The translations under genes were made by a program, and so were the position numbers. Shown one piece after another: positions 1 to 9,392 of a stretch of 64,000 nucleotides of DNA. The DNA comes from Ochotona curzoniae. Its lineage: Eukaryota; Chordata; Mammalia; Lagomorpha; Ochotonidae. The DNA is taken from positions 20,079,501 to 20,143,500 of the forward strand of contig NW_024466512.1 of the NCBI RefSeq assembly GCF_017591425.1, given 5' to 3'. The notes beneath the pieces were generated by a model. The model saw only the letters and a list, made by a program, of their open reading frames with translations. It was not told the origin of the DNA and made no database searches. Every line of letters begins with the position of its first letter. The first letter of the stretch is position 1.

Positions 1-687
1 CCTAAGAGGCACAGGACCACCTGGCTGTAGGCTGCATCCTCCTGTTTCTGCAAGCCCTGGCTGTGGGCGTGCAGCGAGGACGGACCTTCCTGATTGTCCC
101 CGTGCATGCCTGTGTGTGCACCTGTGACGTCACGGAACTCCCTGCAGCCACTTGATCGTTTATGTCTGTCATCCAAGGGCCTGCCAGGTGAGGTTGGCAT
201 GGCCAGGCCACCTGCACAGTCCTGGGATGTGAGCAGAAGCTGCTACTTGTGCCCCAAGCTCTCCAGGAAGTGAGTGCTTAGTGGGATTGGTTAGAAGTGC
301 ATGCCACAGGGAGCAAAGGGAAATGTCTGTTCTGAGAAGTCATCAAATCGCCCAAAACGATGTCCGCCCTGTCATTTGCCTTTGGTTTTGTATCATTTTT
401 ATTTTGGTTTGACCACACCAGTGGTTTTTAATTTGACTGTCTTGTGTTTTGATCCTTTCATTTATGTATCTGGCTTTTGGAGCCCCACATAGAAACACAC
501 TCTCAACCCCTGTGATAAGATAAATATTCATGACCTTAAAAAAACAAAACTGCTGCATGGGGTGAGGCCAGAGGCTTACTCCCTTGTGTTCTAATTAGAG
601 ACTCAGCGGGACAAGGCCAAGTGGAGACTAGGTCCCTGGGGTGGGGTTCTGGTGCTCCCATGACGGTGTGGCCCTCTGTACTCACAG
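1..687 (+). other. SH3PXD2A: SH3PXD2A intron (3' part)
   Basis: This is intronic sequence upstream of the first visible SH3PXD2A exon. It ends with a pyrimidine-rich tract and a CAG acceptor directly before position 688. I recognise no coding exon, RNA gene or young repeat here. The part around 370-480 is T-rich and may be an old decayed transposon, but I cannot name a family. Confidence 0.75.
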
Positions 688-1025
688 ATACCTGGGCAAA
701 GAAGGCTGGGCGCCAGCCTCCTACCTGAAGAAGGCCAAGGATGACCTACCTGCCCGGAAGAAGAACCTGGCAGGCCCGGTGGAGATCATTGGGAACATCA
801 TGGAGATCAGCAACCTGCTGAACAAGAAGGCATCTGGGGACAAGGAGGCAATCCCGGCTGAGGGCGAGGGCCCCGAGGCTCCCATCGCCAAGAAGGAGAT
901 CAGCCTGCCCATCCTCTGCAACACTTCCAACAGCAGTCCACTGGGCGTCCCTGAGAGGACTGTGTCTAAGCTGGCCCAGGGCTCCCCGGCCGTGGCCAGG
1001 ATCGCCCCTCAGAGGGCCCAGATCA
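688..1025 (+). CDS. SH3PXD2A: SH3PXD2A coding exon: end of SH3 domain 2 and following linker
   Basis: This is an internal coding exon of SH3PXD2A (TKS5/FISH), an adaptor with one PX and five SH3 domains. It is a Src substrate that scaffolds podosomes and invadopodia and recruits N-WASP, Nck and ADAM proteases. The exon opens in phase with one base completing a codon, then reads YLGKEGWAPASYLKK, the last strand of an SH3 fold (human residue about 308; SH3-2 spans about 266-325). A basic and serine-rich linker follows (LPARKKNLAGPVEIIGN, then KEISLPILCN) and ends ...RIAPQRAQI plus one base. The acceptor is CAG before 688 and the donor is GTATGT at 1026. That residual base combines with the next exon to give serine, so the frame is kept. 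The 112 complete codons closely match human SH3PXD2A as I remember it. SH3PXD2B lacks this linker, which excludes the paralogue. Confidence 0.96.
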
Positions 1026-1243
1026 GTATGTGTCTCGTGGACTTTGGCTTCCAGAGTGTGGGTGCGAGGAAAGCCAGAGGGTGTGCAGGCAGCCCCCACC
1101 CCCACCCTGTTTTCCTGAACCACATGCTGACCTCTGACCCTCATGTTGAAACTCATTCCATGCCCATCACAACTCACCAGTGCATGGCTCTGCTCCTCCT
1201 CTGGTCATGCATGGATACGTGTGTGGGGGGTGGGTTTAAATGG

Positions 1244-1543
1244 ACTTTTTTTAAGATTTATTTTTATTGGAGAGATCAGATTTACAGAGAGATCTTTGGC
1301 CTGTTGGTTCACTCCCCAAGTGGCTGCAGTGACCAGAACTGAGCTGATCCAAAGCCAGGAGCTTCTGGGTTTCCCACGGGGGTATAGGGTCCTAAGGCCT
1401 TGGGCCATCCTCTACTGCTTTCCCAGGCCACAAGCAGGGCACTGGATGGGAAGTGGAGCGGCTGGCACAAGAACCAGCATCCATATGGGATTCTGGCACA
1501 TACGAGGGAAGGATTTAGTCACTGGGCTGTTGTGCCGAACCCA
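1244..1543 (-). mobile_element. CSINE (tRNA-derived lagomorph SINE)
   Basis: Read on the minus strand, this is a CSINE. The tail is the T-run and AAGATTTATTTTTATTGG at the left end. The diagnostic body follows: CACTCCCCAAGTGGC, then CCAAAGCCAGGAGC, then CTGCTTTCCCAGGCCACAAG, then CCATATGGGATTC. The tRNA-like head is at the right end. It is moderately diverged and I see no clear target-site duplication. Confidence 0.85.
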
Positions 1544-2230
1544 GATAAATATATTATAAGGGCACTGGGGTGGGGCCCTTAAGAGCAAGAAGCACTTTCT
1601 GTGTAACCAAGGCTCTGAAATCGAAACTGAGGATGTATGACTTTTTTTTTTTTTGGCAGCATGCACAGTGTACTGTCTGTAGGACTGCCCTGTGGAGCTG
1701 CAGCCCATGCAAGAAAACCTGCCCATGCCTTCCTGCCCCATCCCACCTCTTTTGCCAGTTCCTGGGAACCCAACAGGCTAGGCAGTGTGTGCCAGCAGTT
1801 GCCACAAGGCCTCCTTCACTCTGATGGGGGAGACACTCTGATTGGGCACACACCAGCTTCGGCCCCATGGCAACTTTGAGGGGAGAGTTTGGCTGATCTC
1901 GTCTGTGAGAGCCCAGCTTCTGCTCTTGTCCAGCCATTCCTAAAGCCTGGCTGGCGTTGGCCTTATCTGTGAACTTGGTTATGTCAGCTCTCGTGCTTGA
2001 AAGCTAGTGGGCCTCCTCAGTCGGGATGGATGCACCAAGTACTTCCTCCTGCCTGAGGTTGTGCCATCTGCTGGGGACACCGCCATGAGCAAAGGTTTAG
2101 TGTGGTTCCCAAGCCACGGCCTTCTGTGACACTGGGCTGGTGCCAGGCACCAGCACCAGCACTCGTGAACTTGTAGTGAGAACCTGTGCTTCCAAGGACC
2201 AGGCGCTGGGCACACTTGGGGGAGGCAGGT

Positions 2231-2262
2231 GGCAGTACCATTGTGTGGCAGTACCGTTGTGT
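2231..2262 (+). repeat. Two-copy 16-bp tandem repeat
   Basis: GGCAGTACCATTGTGT at 2231-2246 is followed directly by GGCAGTACCGTTGTGT at 2247-2262, with a single A/G difference. It is intronic, about 40 bp upstream of the 50-bp SH3PXD2A exon. Confidence 0.85.
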
Positions 2263-2304
2263 GTCAGCTTGTGAGGATTTCTGAAAGCCCATGTCTTCTT
2301 CCAG

Positions 2305-2354
2305 GTTCCCCAAACCTGAGGACGAGGCCTCCACCCCGCAGAGAGTCGAGCCTG
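2305..2354 (+). CDS. SH3PXD2A: SH3PXD2A 50-bp coding exon (proline/arginine linker)
   Basis: This is a short internal exon between a CCAG acceptor and a GTAGGT donor. With the single base carried over from the previous exon it encodes exactly 17 residues, SSPNLRTRPPPRRESSL. It lies between SH3 domains 2 and 3 (human residues about 420-436). The RPPPRRESS motif also occurs in TKS4 and is a known family linker; I infer that its proline/arginine stretch could bind an SH3 domain. The exon is too short to stand out by ORF length. I identified it from the matching splice sites, the phase on both sides and recall of the human protein. Confidence 0.95.
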
Positions 2355-2559
2355 GTAGGTGACTGGTTTTGTTTTCTCGGTTGCTGGCTGTTGTCACCAT
2401 CCAGGCCACACTGTAGCAAGCCCATCTGTGTAACGTTTGTGGTCAGTCTGTGTAAGGACTACTGGCTGCAGAGCCTGTTGTCCCGAGGCCTTCAGGTTCC
2501 TAGGGCAGGGGAGGAATGGCTGCAGAGGCAAGCCTTCCTGGGGTCCTGGCTGGACAGTT

Positions 2560-2845
2560 TTATTTGTGCATTTTCACTTTATTTGAAAGACTTCCTATCC
2601 TTGCTGTTTTTGCTGCCCCAATACCCACAACATCCAGGGCTTGAGCCAGACCAAAGCTGGGTGTCTGGAATTCAATCAGCTTCTCCCGTGTGGATAGGTC
2701 TGTTGGGCCCTCTGCTGCTTTCCATGGTCTGTCAGCAGGAGGCTGGACCAGAAGTGGAGGAGCCAGGTCTTGTCCAGGCATTCTGATGTGGGATGCAGAT
2801 GTACCTAGCAGTGTCCTAGCTGCTGTGCTCAACATCCGTCCCCAG
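2560..2845 (-). mobile_element. Old CSINE-type SINE, decayed
   Basis: On the minus strand this resembles an older CSINE subfamily. It has ATTTGAAAGAC near the tail, a CTGCTTTCC segment, then GGCTGGACCAGAAGTGGAGG, ATGTGGGATGC and a head near 2830. It is heavily diverged and the borders are approximate. Confidence 0.6.
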
Positions 2846-3780
2846 GGGCTAGACAGTTTATAATCGGAAATGCACTGCACTCCAGAGCTAAATAAATCCA
2901 TCCCAGCCGCTGAGCTGGCAGACATAAACATTTAGACTGGCCGGCAAGAATGTCCAATAAGCAGTACATTGCCAGGGGCTGGAAATGGAGCTGTCCCATG
3001 TTAGCTTGGAAGCATTTTGCTTTACCCGATGGATATGGCAGATGCCAGAGCTGGGGAGGGCAGGAGCATCTTGCATAGGTGCAGCAGATCACAAGGACTG
3101 GCTCCCGCTCATGTCCAAGCTGTAAGGCCATTAAGACTGCTGCGCTTCTAGCCTATGGGTGCGGTTCCCTGGAGTCCAGATCTGAAGGCAGGTAGGGGCT
3201 AGGTGTGGTACAAGCACAGTGCTCTGGAATCTAGAGCAGTCGGGGTGCGAGGCCCAGCTTGGCCTTCTATGTCTAATACTTCGAGCAGGGGGATGGGTGG
3301 TGAGTCACTCAGTTTCCTTATCCATAGGCTGGGGGCAGTGCAGGCCATCTGCTGGAACTACTGTAAGGTTGAGACAGCTGGTTTATGTGGCTGGTGGGAT
3401 CCTTCTTCCTGAGCCGACTTTGGATGCTTGAGTTTTCTTGCTGGTGTGTACTGGCTTGAGAGCTTCCAAAGCCACATCTGGGCTTGGCAGCAGGGATCAC
3501 GGGATTCAGTGATGTTGGCCCTGGAGCATGTGTGTGCTCAGCCCGTGGCAGAGGCAGCCTTCCATGCTACAGGATTTCTGAAGATTTGGCCCCTGGAGTT
3601 TGTCTCTTCCCCCTTAGGTTTTCCAGCTGCTTGACGGATTCTCCATTCCCCAGTACCGCCCAGCTCTGGCTAATTGTTTTCAGGCAGACTTGACTTTGGC
3701 AAGAGTAGGGTGATTCCTTCCACACATAGCAGATGTGGGGATGCTGTTTCCAGTTAGGCCCGCCTGAGTCCCACCTGTGT

Positions 3781-3861
3781 GGTGGGGAGGGGTAGGGGAG
3801 GGGAGGGGTAGGGGAGGGGAGGGGTAGGGGAGGGGAGGGGTAGGGGAGGGAAGGGGTAGGG
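3781..3861 (+). repeat. G-rich minisatellite, 16-bp unit
   Basis: About four and a half tandem copies of a 16-bp unit GGGGTAGGGGAGGGGA, with slight changes in the last copy. The plus (sense) strand carries a dense series of GGGG runs and so has strong G-quadruplex potential in the SH3PXD2A pre-mRNA. It is intronic, about 0.5 kb upstream of the exon at 4349. Confidence 0.92.
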
Positions 3862-4348
3862 GGACCTGCACTGGGCCAGCCCAGGCTTGGGCTGCATCTG
3901 TCCATGTTCACAGCCATTGAGCCAGGCAGTGGGGCTAGGAAAGTCGACACTTAAGCAGACCTTCCAAACCAGCTTCTGCTGGTCCCTGCCTCTGCTGCTA
4001 TGTGTCCTACCTGTGGTCCTCACCCCTGGGCTCCAGGATGGAAGCTTTTCATTTGTATTTTAGAACCTCACAATTAATGTGTCTGAAAACTGGACCCCAC
4101 AGACAAAAAAGGTGGGTTGGGGGGAAGCAGGGAGCCTTGTAGTAGCTGAGGTAAATCCCATGGGCATCCTATATGTGACTCAAGGTTCAGGAAGGCGGGC
4201 ATGTGCTTGGACAGACATGTGCTTGGGCCAGCTGCTGTCCTGCCTGTCACTGGCCACACATACTTACTGGAGACCTCATGGGGCCCAAGTGTGGTCTGTT
4301 TACTGCCGCACTGGGTTGGTTTTGCTCACCATGTCCCTGTCTCCTTAG

Positions 4349-4468
4349 GGCTTCCAGCTGCCGAAGCCCCCGGAGCCCCCTTCTGTTGAGGTGGAGTACT
4401 ACACCATCGCCGAGTTCCAGTCATGCATCTCAGATGGCATCAGCTTTCGGGGCGGCCAGAAGGCAGAG
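4349..4468 (+). CDS. SH3PXD2A: SH3PXD2A coding exon: start of SH3 domain 3
   Basis: This 120-bp exon encodes 40 complete residues, from [11 protein letters not shown] through [10 protein letters not shown] to FRGGQKAE (human residues about 437-476). It starts after a CTCCTTAG acceptor and ends before GTGAGC. The second half is the first part of SH3-3: the EYYTIAEFQ strand replaces the usual ALYDY motif, and the acidic RT-loop region follows. The proline-rich LPKPPEPP motif just before the domain is a conserved family feature. Both borders lie on codon boundaries, so skipping it would keep the frame but destroy SH3-3. Nothing in the sequence shows that skipping occurs. Confidence 0.96.
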
Positions 4469-5654
4469 GTGAGCCTGGGCTGGGGGTTTGTGGGGTTCCC
4501 ACTTCCTGCCTTGTTGGTGAGGCTCCTGAAGGACCAGTGGGAAAGACACAGAACTGAGCCCCACAGCTGTGGGCATCTGTCTTTAACCAGACAGGTGCTT
4601 CAGTCAGGTGTTCAGTGTAGGTCTCACAGCAGCAGCCCATGGAACAAGGAGCTGGCCCCAGGGACACCTGCGAGTAAATGGTCACCATGGTCTGAATGCA
4701 GGGCTGGGCCTGGGAGAGGATGCGGGTGACAGGATGGCAGTTTTAGAATACGTGTGTGTTCTTGGTTCCTAAACCAGAAACTGTGTGTGCGTTTTATTTG
4801 AAAGGGAAGAGAAATCCAGCATGATGGCTCAATTTGCTAATCCTCCTCCTGCAAGCCCAGGATGCCATATGGGTTCATGTCCTGGCTGCTGCATTTTCCC
4901 ATCCATCTCCCCACTTGTGGCCTGGCAAAGCAACGAGGATGGTCCAAAACCTTGGGTCCCTGCACCCACATGGGAGACGTGGAAGAGGCTCCTGGCGTCA
5001 GATGGGCTCAGCTCCAGCCATTGCAGCCATTTGAGGGAGTGAACCAATAGATGGAAGATCTTTGTCTCTCCTGCTCTCTGTAAATCTGCCTTTCCAGTAA
5101 AAGCATTCATTTAGAAATAAATGAATCTTTAAAAATAAAAAAAGAAAAAGGCACACAGAAACCTTCCATTCCCTAAGCCATACCCCAAATGCCTACAACG
5201 GCTAGGAACTAGGAACCCTGTCCAGGTCTCATGTTTGTCACCAGAACCCCAAATAAATGAGCCATTACCTCCTGCCTCCCAGGAAACACATTATCAGGAA
5301 GCTGGGTTGGAAACAGAGCAAGTAGACTCGACCCAGGCCCTCTGATGTTGGGAAATGGGCATTCCAAGTGATGACTGTAGCACCAAAAAACTGCCACCCT
5401 CCACCTCTCTCTGAAGGAACATAAGCATAGTTGCTTAGGGGAAGGGAGGGGCCTGCCCCACCAGGGGGGTGATACAGCCTTGGAGGAACAGGGAGAGGGA
5501 CATGGAGGGCGGGAGTCCCCTTGATATAGATGCCTGGATTTATACTCCGCCTCTTGCTAAGTTGGGTCTTAGACCAGTTACTCAGTTTACTTGTCTCTAA
5601 AAAGGAGCCAGCATAGCCTGGCAGTCACTGACCTGTTTGCCCTCTTCCCTCCAG
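4469..5654 (+). other. SH3PXD2A: SH3PXD2A last intron
   Basis: The last intron of the gene ends in a pyrimidine-rich tract and the acceptor CCAG at 5651-5654. It contains one forward CSINE (about 4812-5145). The remaining sequence, including purine-rich stretches at 5440-5510, has no recognised function. Confidence 0.85.
4812..5145 (+). mobile_element. CSINE, forward
   Basis: A forward CSINE with recognisable blocks: GCATGATGGCTCA at the head, CCATATGGGTTC, TTGTGGCCTGGCAAAGCA, TGCACCCACATGGGAGAC, GAGGCTCCTGGC and GGAAGATCTTTG, then an A/T-rich tail with AATAAATGAATCTTTAAAAA. It is moderately diverged. Confidence 0.85.
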
Positions 5655-7628
5655 GTCATTGATAAAAACTCAGGCGGCTGGTGGTACGTGCAGATCGGCG
5701 ACAAGGAGGGCTGGGCGCCCGCGTCCTACATCGATAAGCGCAAGAAGCCCAACCTCAGCCGCCGCACAAGCACGCTGACCCGGCCCAAAGTACCACCCCC
5801 CGCCCCCCCCAGCAAGCCCAAGGAGACAGAGGAGGGCCCCGCAAGTGCCAGTGAGAGCCGGGACTCCCCCGTGAAACTCAAGTATGAGGAGCCCGAGTAC
5901 GATGTCCCCGCCTTTGGCTGTGACTCCGAGCCAGAGGTGGGCGAGGAGCCCACAGAGGACCAGGGCCCCGGGGACAGGCGGCCCACACAGCCATCCCGAC
6001 CCTCGCCGGCCTCCTCCTTGCAGCGGGCCCGCTTCAAGGTAGGAGAGTCCTCCGAGGATGTGGCCCTGGAGGAGGAGACCATCTACGAGAATGAGGGCTT
6101 CAGACCGTTTGCCGAGGATGCCCTGTCAGCCAGGGGCTCCTCCGGAGACAGCGACTCCCCAGGAGGCTCCTCGTTGTCCCTGGCCAGGAAAAACTCCCCC
6201 AAATCAGGCTCTCCCAAGTCCTCATCACTCCTGAGGCTCAAAGCAGAGAAGAATGCCCAGGCGGAACTGGGTAAGAACCACTCCTCGGCCTCCTTTGCTT
6301 CATCCATCACCATCAACACCACCTGCTGCTCCTCCTCTTCCTCTTCCTCCTCTTCCTTGTCCAAGAACAGTGGCGAGCTGAAACCCCGCTCTGCCTCGGA
6401 CGCAGGCATCCGGGGCGTGCCTTCGGTTGGGGTGAGGAAGGACCCCGACACCAAGGCCGGGCTCAGCTGCTCCAGGGCCAAGCCATCAGTCCGGCCCAAG
6501 CCCTTCCTGAACCGAGCGGAGTCACAGAGCCAGGAGAAGATGGACATCAGCACTTTACGGCGCCAGCTGCGACCCACGGGTCAGCTCCGGGGTGGCCTCA
6601 AGGGCTCCAAGAGCGAGGATTCGGAGCTGCCCCCCCAGACGGCCTCTGAGGGTCCCCCTGAGGGGTCGAGGAGAGGTTCAGCTGAAACCATTGCCCCGCC
6701 AGCCTCCATGCCCCCTGGTCCCACCAGGAAGGACCAGGATGGGCAAGCAACCTCCTATGTGACGTGCAGCGCCTACCAGAAGGCCCAGGACTCAGAGATC
6801 AGCTTCCCCGCGGGCGTGGAGGTACGAGTGCTCGAGAAGCTAGAGAGTGGGTGGTGGTACGTGAGGTATGGGGAGCTCGAGGGCTGGGCCCCTTCCCACT
6901 ACCTGGTGCTCGGCGAGAATGCGCAGTCAGACCCCTCTGGCAAAGAGCTGGACACGGGGCCTGCCAAGGGCAGGCCCAACGGGGGCAAGTCAGACAGCCT
7001 GGAGAAGATGGAGCGGCGGGTGCAGGCACTCAACACTGCCAACCAGAGCCGGAGGGCCACGCCGCCCATTCCTTCCAAGCCCCCTGGGGGCTTTGGTAAG
7101 ACCTCTGGGGCCACCACCACTGTGAAGATGAGGAATGGTGTACGGCAGGTGGCCGTCAGGCCCCAGTCGGTGTTTGTGTCCCCGCCACCCAAGGACAACA
7201 ACCTGTCGTGCGCCTTGCGGAGGAATGAGTCACTCACTGCCACCGACAGCCTCCGTGGTGTTCGTCGCAATTCCTCCTTCAGCACTGCCCGCTCTGCAGC
7301 TGCCGAGGCCAAGGGCCGCCTGACTGAACGGGCTGCCAGCCAGGGCTCGGACTCACCCCTGCTGCCCGCCCAGCACAATGGCATCCCCGTGTCTCCCGTG
7401 CGTCCCAAGCCTATCGAGAAGTCCCAGTTTATCCACAATAACCTCAAAGATGTGTATGTGTCTATCGCAGACTACGAGGGGGATGATGAAACAGCAGGCT
7501 TCCAGGAGGGGGTGTCCATGGAGGTTCTGGAGAGGAACCCCAATGGCTGGTGGTACTGCCAGATCCTGGATGGGGTGAAGCCCTTCAAAGGCTGGGTGCC
7601 TTCCAACTACCTTGAGAAAAAGAACTGA
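5655..7628 (+). CDS. SH3PXD2A: SH3PXD2A terminal coding exon: SH3 domains 3 (end), 4 and 5
   Basis: This large 3' exon encodes 657 residues and the stop codon (TGA 7626-7628). It completes SH3-3 (GGWWYVQIGDKEGWAPASYI, about 5680-5740), then carries SH3-4 (TSYVTCSAYQ to WAPSHYLVL, about 6750-6910) and C-terminal SH3-5 (DVYVSIADYEGD to VPSNYLEKKN, about 7449-7625). Between them lies a long disordered serine/proline-rich linker. Visible sites include YEEPEYDVP (Tyr codon 5898-5900) and EETIYENEGF (Tyr codon 6084-6086). They correspond to the Src-phosphorylated Tyr557 and Tyr619 of TKS5; the first has the pYDxP form favoured by Nck SH2 domains. A nine-serine run is encoded at 6330-6356. The C-terminus and the CCSSSSS linker match SH3PXD2A, not SH3PXD2B. 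The acceptor is CCAG at 5651-5654, so the upstream ATG at 5637 is intronic and not a start. Confidence 0.97.
   Translation, partial: VIDKNSGGWWYVQIGDKEGWAPASYIDKRKKPNLSRRTSTLTRPKVPPPAPPSKPKETEEGPASASESRDSPVKLKYEEPEYDVPAFGCDSEPEVGEEPTEDQGPGDRRPTQPSRPSPASSLQRARFKVGESSEDVALEEETIYENEGFRPFAEDALSARGSSGDSDSPGGSSLSLARKNSPKSGSPKSSSLLRLKAEKNAQAELGKNHSSASFASSITINTTCCSSSSSSSSSLSKNSGELKPRSASDAGIRGVPSVGVRKDPDTKAGLSCSRAKPSVRPKPFLNRAESQSQEKMDISTLRRQLRPTGQLRGGLKGSKSEDSELPPQTASEGPPEGSRRGSAETIAPPASMPPGPTRKDQDGQATSYVTCSAYQKAQDSEISFPAGVEVRVLEKLESGWWYVRYGELEGWAPSHYLVLGENAQSDPSGKELDTGPAKGRPNGGKSDSLEKMERRVQALNTANQSRRATPPIPSKPPGGFGKTSGATTTVKMRNGVRQVAVRPQSVFVSPPPKDNNLSCALRRNESLTATDSLRGVRRNSSFSTARSAAAEAKGRLTERAASQGSDSPLLPAQHNGIPVSPVRPKPIEKSQFIHNNLKDVYVSIADYEGDDETAGFQEGVSMEVLERNPNGWWYCQILDGVKPFKGWVPSNYLEKKN
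6330..6356 (+). repeat. SH3PXD2A: Polyserine codon run
   Basis: Nine consecutive serine codons, a mix of TCC and TCT, follow two cysteine codons in the linker between SH3-3 and SH3-4. The mixed codons suggest purifying selection or an old expansion, not a pure microsatellite. The plus strand is a pyrimidine-only tract here. Confidence 0.9.
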
Positions 7629-9353
7629 GAGGCCCCGGGGCCCTTCCAGCTGTGTGGTGAAATGCAGAAAAAAGAAAAGGGGGGGGAGGGGGTGGGGAGT
7701 AGGCAGTGTTCAACCCTCCAAGTGTGTGGCCCAGCAGGTGCCACCTCCAAGCTGTCCCCAGCTGGAAGGGGGAGGGTGTGGCAGGGGCCCACACTGGGGG
7801 TTGGGTAGGGAAGGGAATGGGCAGGGGAGGCCCAGGCCTGGGACCCACAGGTGCACCTTGGTGACTTCGCAAATGGACTGCATGTCATCTAGGACAGGCC
7901 ATGTAGGAAATCCCGATCGTGCCTTTGCTGCAAACCCGGGAGTGACATGGTCATTGGGGCCTCTGGCATCCTGATTTTGGTTGCTGGCATTTGCCATCTT
8001 CGTGGGTATTTGAGTTTTGCTGGTTTCCCAGGGATATTGAGGCCACTGCTGCCTCTGAGCTTGGAGGTATTGCTGGGGAGCCCCCAGCTTATGTTAAAGG
8101 ACAAGTGACTCTTGGGTGCCAGCCGTGCCTGCCGGTTCTTTGCCATTGCCGGACTGGTCTTGGGAGTGCGCCCTCCAACAGAGGGTGAGGCTGATTTGGG
8201 TATTTGTGAGCAGGAGTTTTTTGATCTGGGGGTTCTATGTTGGACCTTCAGTTTGGTTTATTTTAGAGGCTGTTTGGCGCTCAACACTGGGCAGCCTCCT
8301 GGGGGGGTAGTGGAGGGGGTGGGTAGCGGACAGGGCTTTCCTGTTGTACTCTTGTTGGATAAATAAGGGGGTTATTTTTGCCTTTGTCCCATGTCCTTCC
8401 CCTCTACAAGCCAAAGTTGTGTCATTTGGGCTCCACTGTGGGGGTAGGGTCCACACACGGCGCTCACCAGGGGCTCTGGGGCTGCGTGAGCCTGTCGCAG
8501 ACGCCCTAGCTTCTGGTTCCCACATAGGGGTGCCGGGGGTGAGGGACTTGCTGTTTGAGGAGCCCAGCTGCTGTCAAGAAGGCCAAGGGCCCTGCGTGTG
8601 TTCCCTCTCCTGGGTGGCCCCAGCAGAAACCACCAGCTGCCCCCTTTGACCTGTTGCAACTCCATGGGTGCCCAAGGAGATGGCGAGTTTCCTGTGCCAG
8701 AGTTCAGCCAGCCTTCCAAGGGCACAGCACCGCAGGGGAGAGAAGCCAGAGAGAGGAGTTGCTGTGAGCCCAGCTGTTGGCCTTTCCTGGGGAGGGAGCC
8801 CTCCAGGTCCCCCATCGGCTCCCCCGAGGACTCACTCTGCTGGGAATGGACTGCCACACGTGCCTTTGCTATGGGACAAACCAGAACCCACGGCCACCAG
8901 CTGAGGTGCCAGCGTCTAGGACTGCGGGCTGCTGCCCTCCACGCAGGAGGAAAGTGTCGCCCCCTCCGGGACTCTCAAGCCCTGTCCCTGGCCACTCACC
9001 AACGCAGGCAGCTACAGTGACTGCTCCTATTCTTCGTGCGATGGCTGTGGTGAGGCTGTTTGGTTTCCTTTTGTTTTGTGAGTTTTAAAGTCATGATTAA
9101 TTCTTTCCTTCTGCTGGACAGTATTCAATAGCGCAGGATGTGGTGTTAACCTGCTAGGTTGCAGTACTAATGGTAGTGGGGTAGTGTCTTCATATGAATA
9201 TTATTTGTCCTTATTTGAACAATAATGATAAAGAAGTGGTTCATTATTTTGTAATTAATGCACTTTAAATAGGTGGAAAGGAACAAAACCCAGAGAGCAA
9301 AGTGCATTACTTAAAGATGCAGTATATGCTTTTCTCATTTTTAAACAGCACAT

Positions 9354-9362
9354 ATTTATTTA
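9354..9362 (+). promoter_or_regulatory. SH3PXD2A: AU-rich element candidate in SH3PXD2A 3' UTR
   Basis: ATTTATTTA gives two overlapping AUUUA pentamers in an AT-rich context. Such elements can bind mRNA decay or stabilising proteins such as TTP and HuR. A function here is inference only. Confidence 0.4.
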
Positions 9363-9386
9363 AAAAAATAATTTATGATTATTTAA

Positions 9387-9392
9387 AATAAA
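9387..9392 (+). terminator. SH3PXD2A: Possible internal poly(A) signal of SH3PXD2A
   Basis: An AATAAA hexamer in an AT-rich part of the 3' UTR, about 1.8 kb after the stop codon. If used it would give a much shorter UTR. I cannot tell from the sequence whether it is used. Confidence 0.3.

Larger units (their letters stand above)
1026..2304 (+). other. SH3PXD2A: SH3PXD2A intron
   Basis: The intron runs from the GTATGT donor to a CCAG acceptor at 2301-2304. It contains one reverse-oriented CSINE (1244-1543). A perfect-looking tandem pair of a 16-bp unit with one mismatch lies at 2231-2262. I see no other exon in it. Confidence 0.85.
2355..4348 (+). other. SH3PXD2A: SH3PXD2A intron
   Basis: The intron lies between the GTAGGT donor and a TTAG acceptor at 4345-4348. 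It holds a decayed CSINE-like segment (about 2560-2845) and the G-rich minisatellite at 3781-3861. The rest has no recognised content. Confidence 0.85.

Noticed and set aside
5637..5654. An in-frame ATG upstream of the large SH3PXD2A exon as a possible start
   Set aside because: It lies in the pyrimidine-rich tract and acceptor of the last intron; the exon begins at 5655, and the joined frame continues from the exon at 4349-4468.
6083..7447. Long minus-strand frames (164 and 182 codons) opposite the SH3PXD2A terminal exon
   Set aside because: They are shadows of a GC-rich coding exon; there is no domain, start context or splice support.
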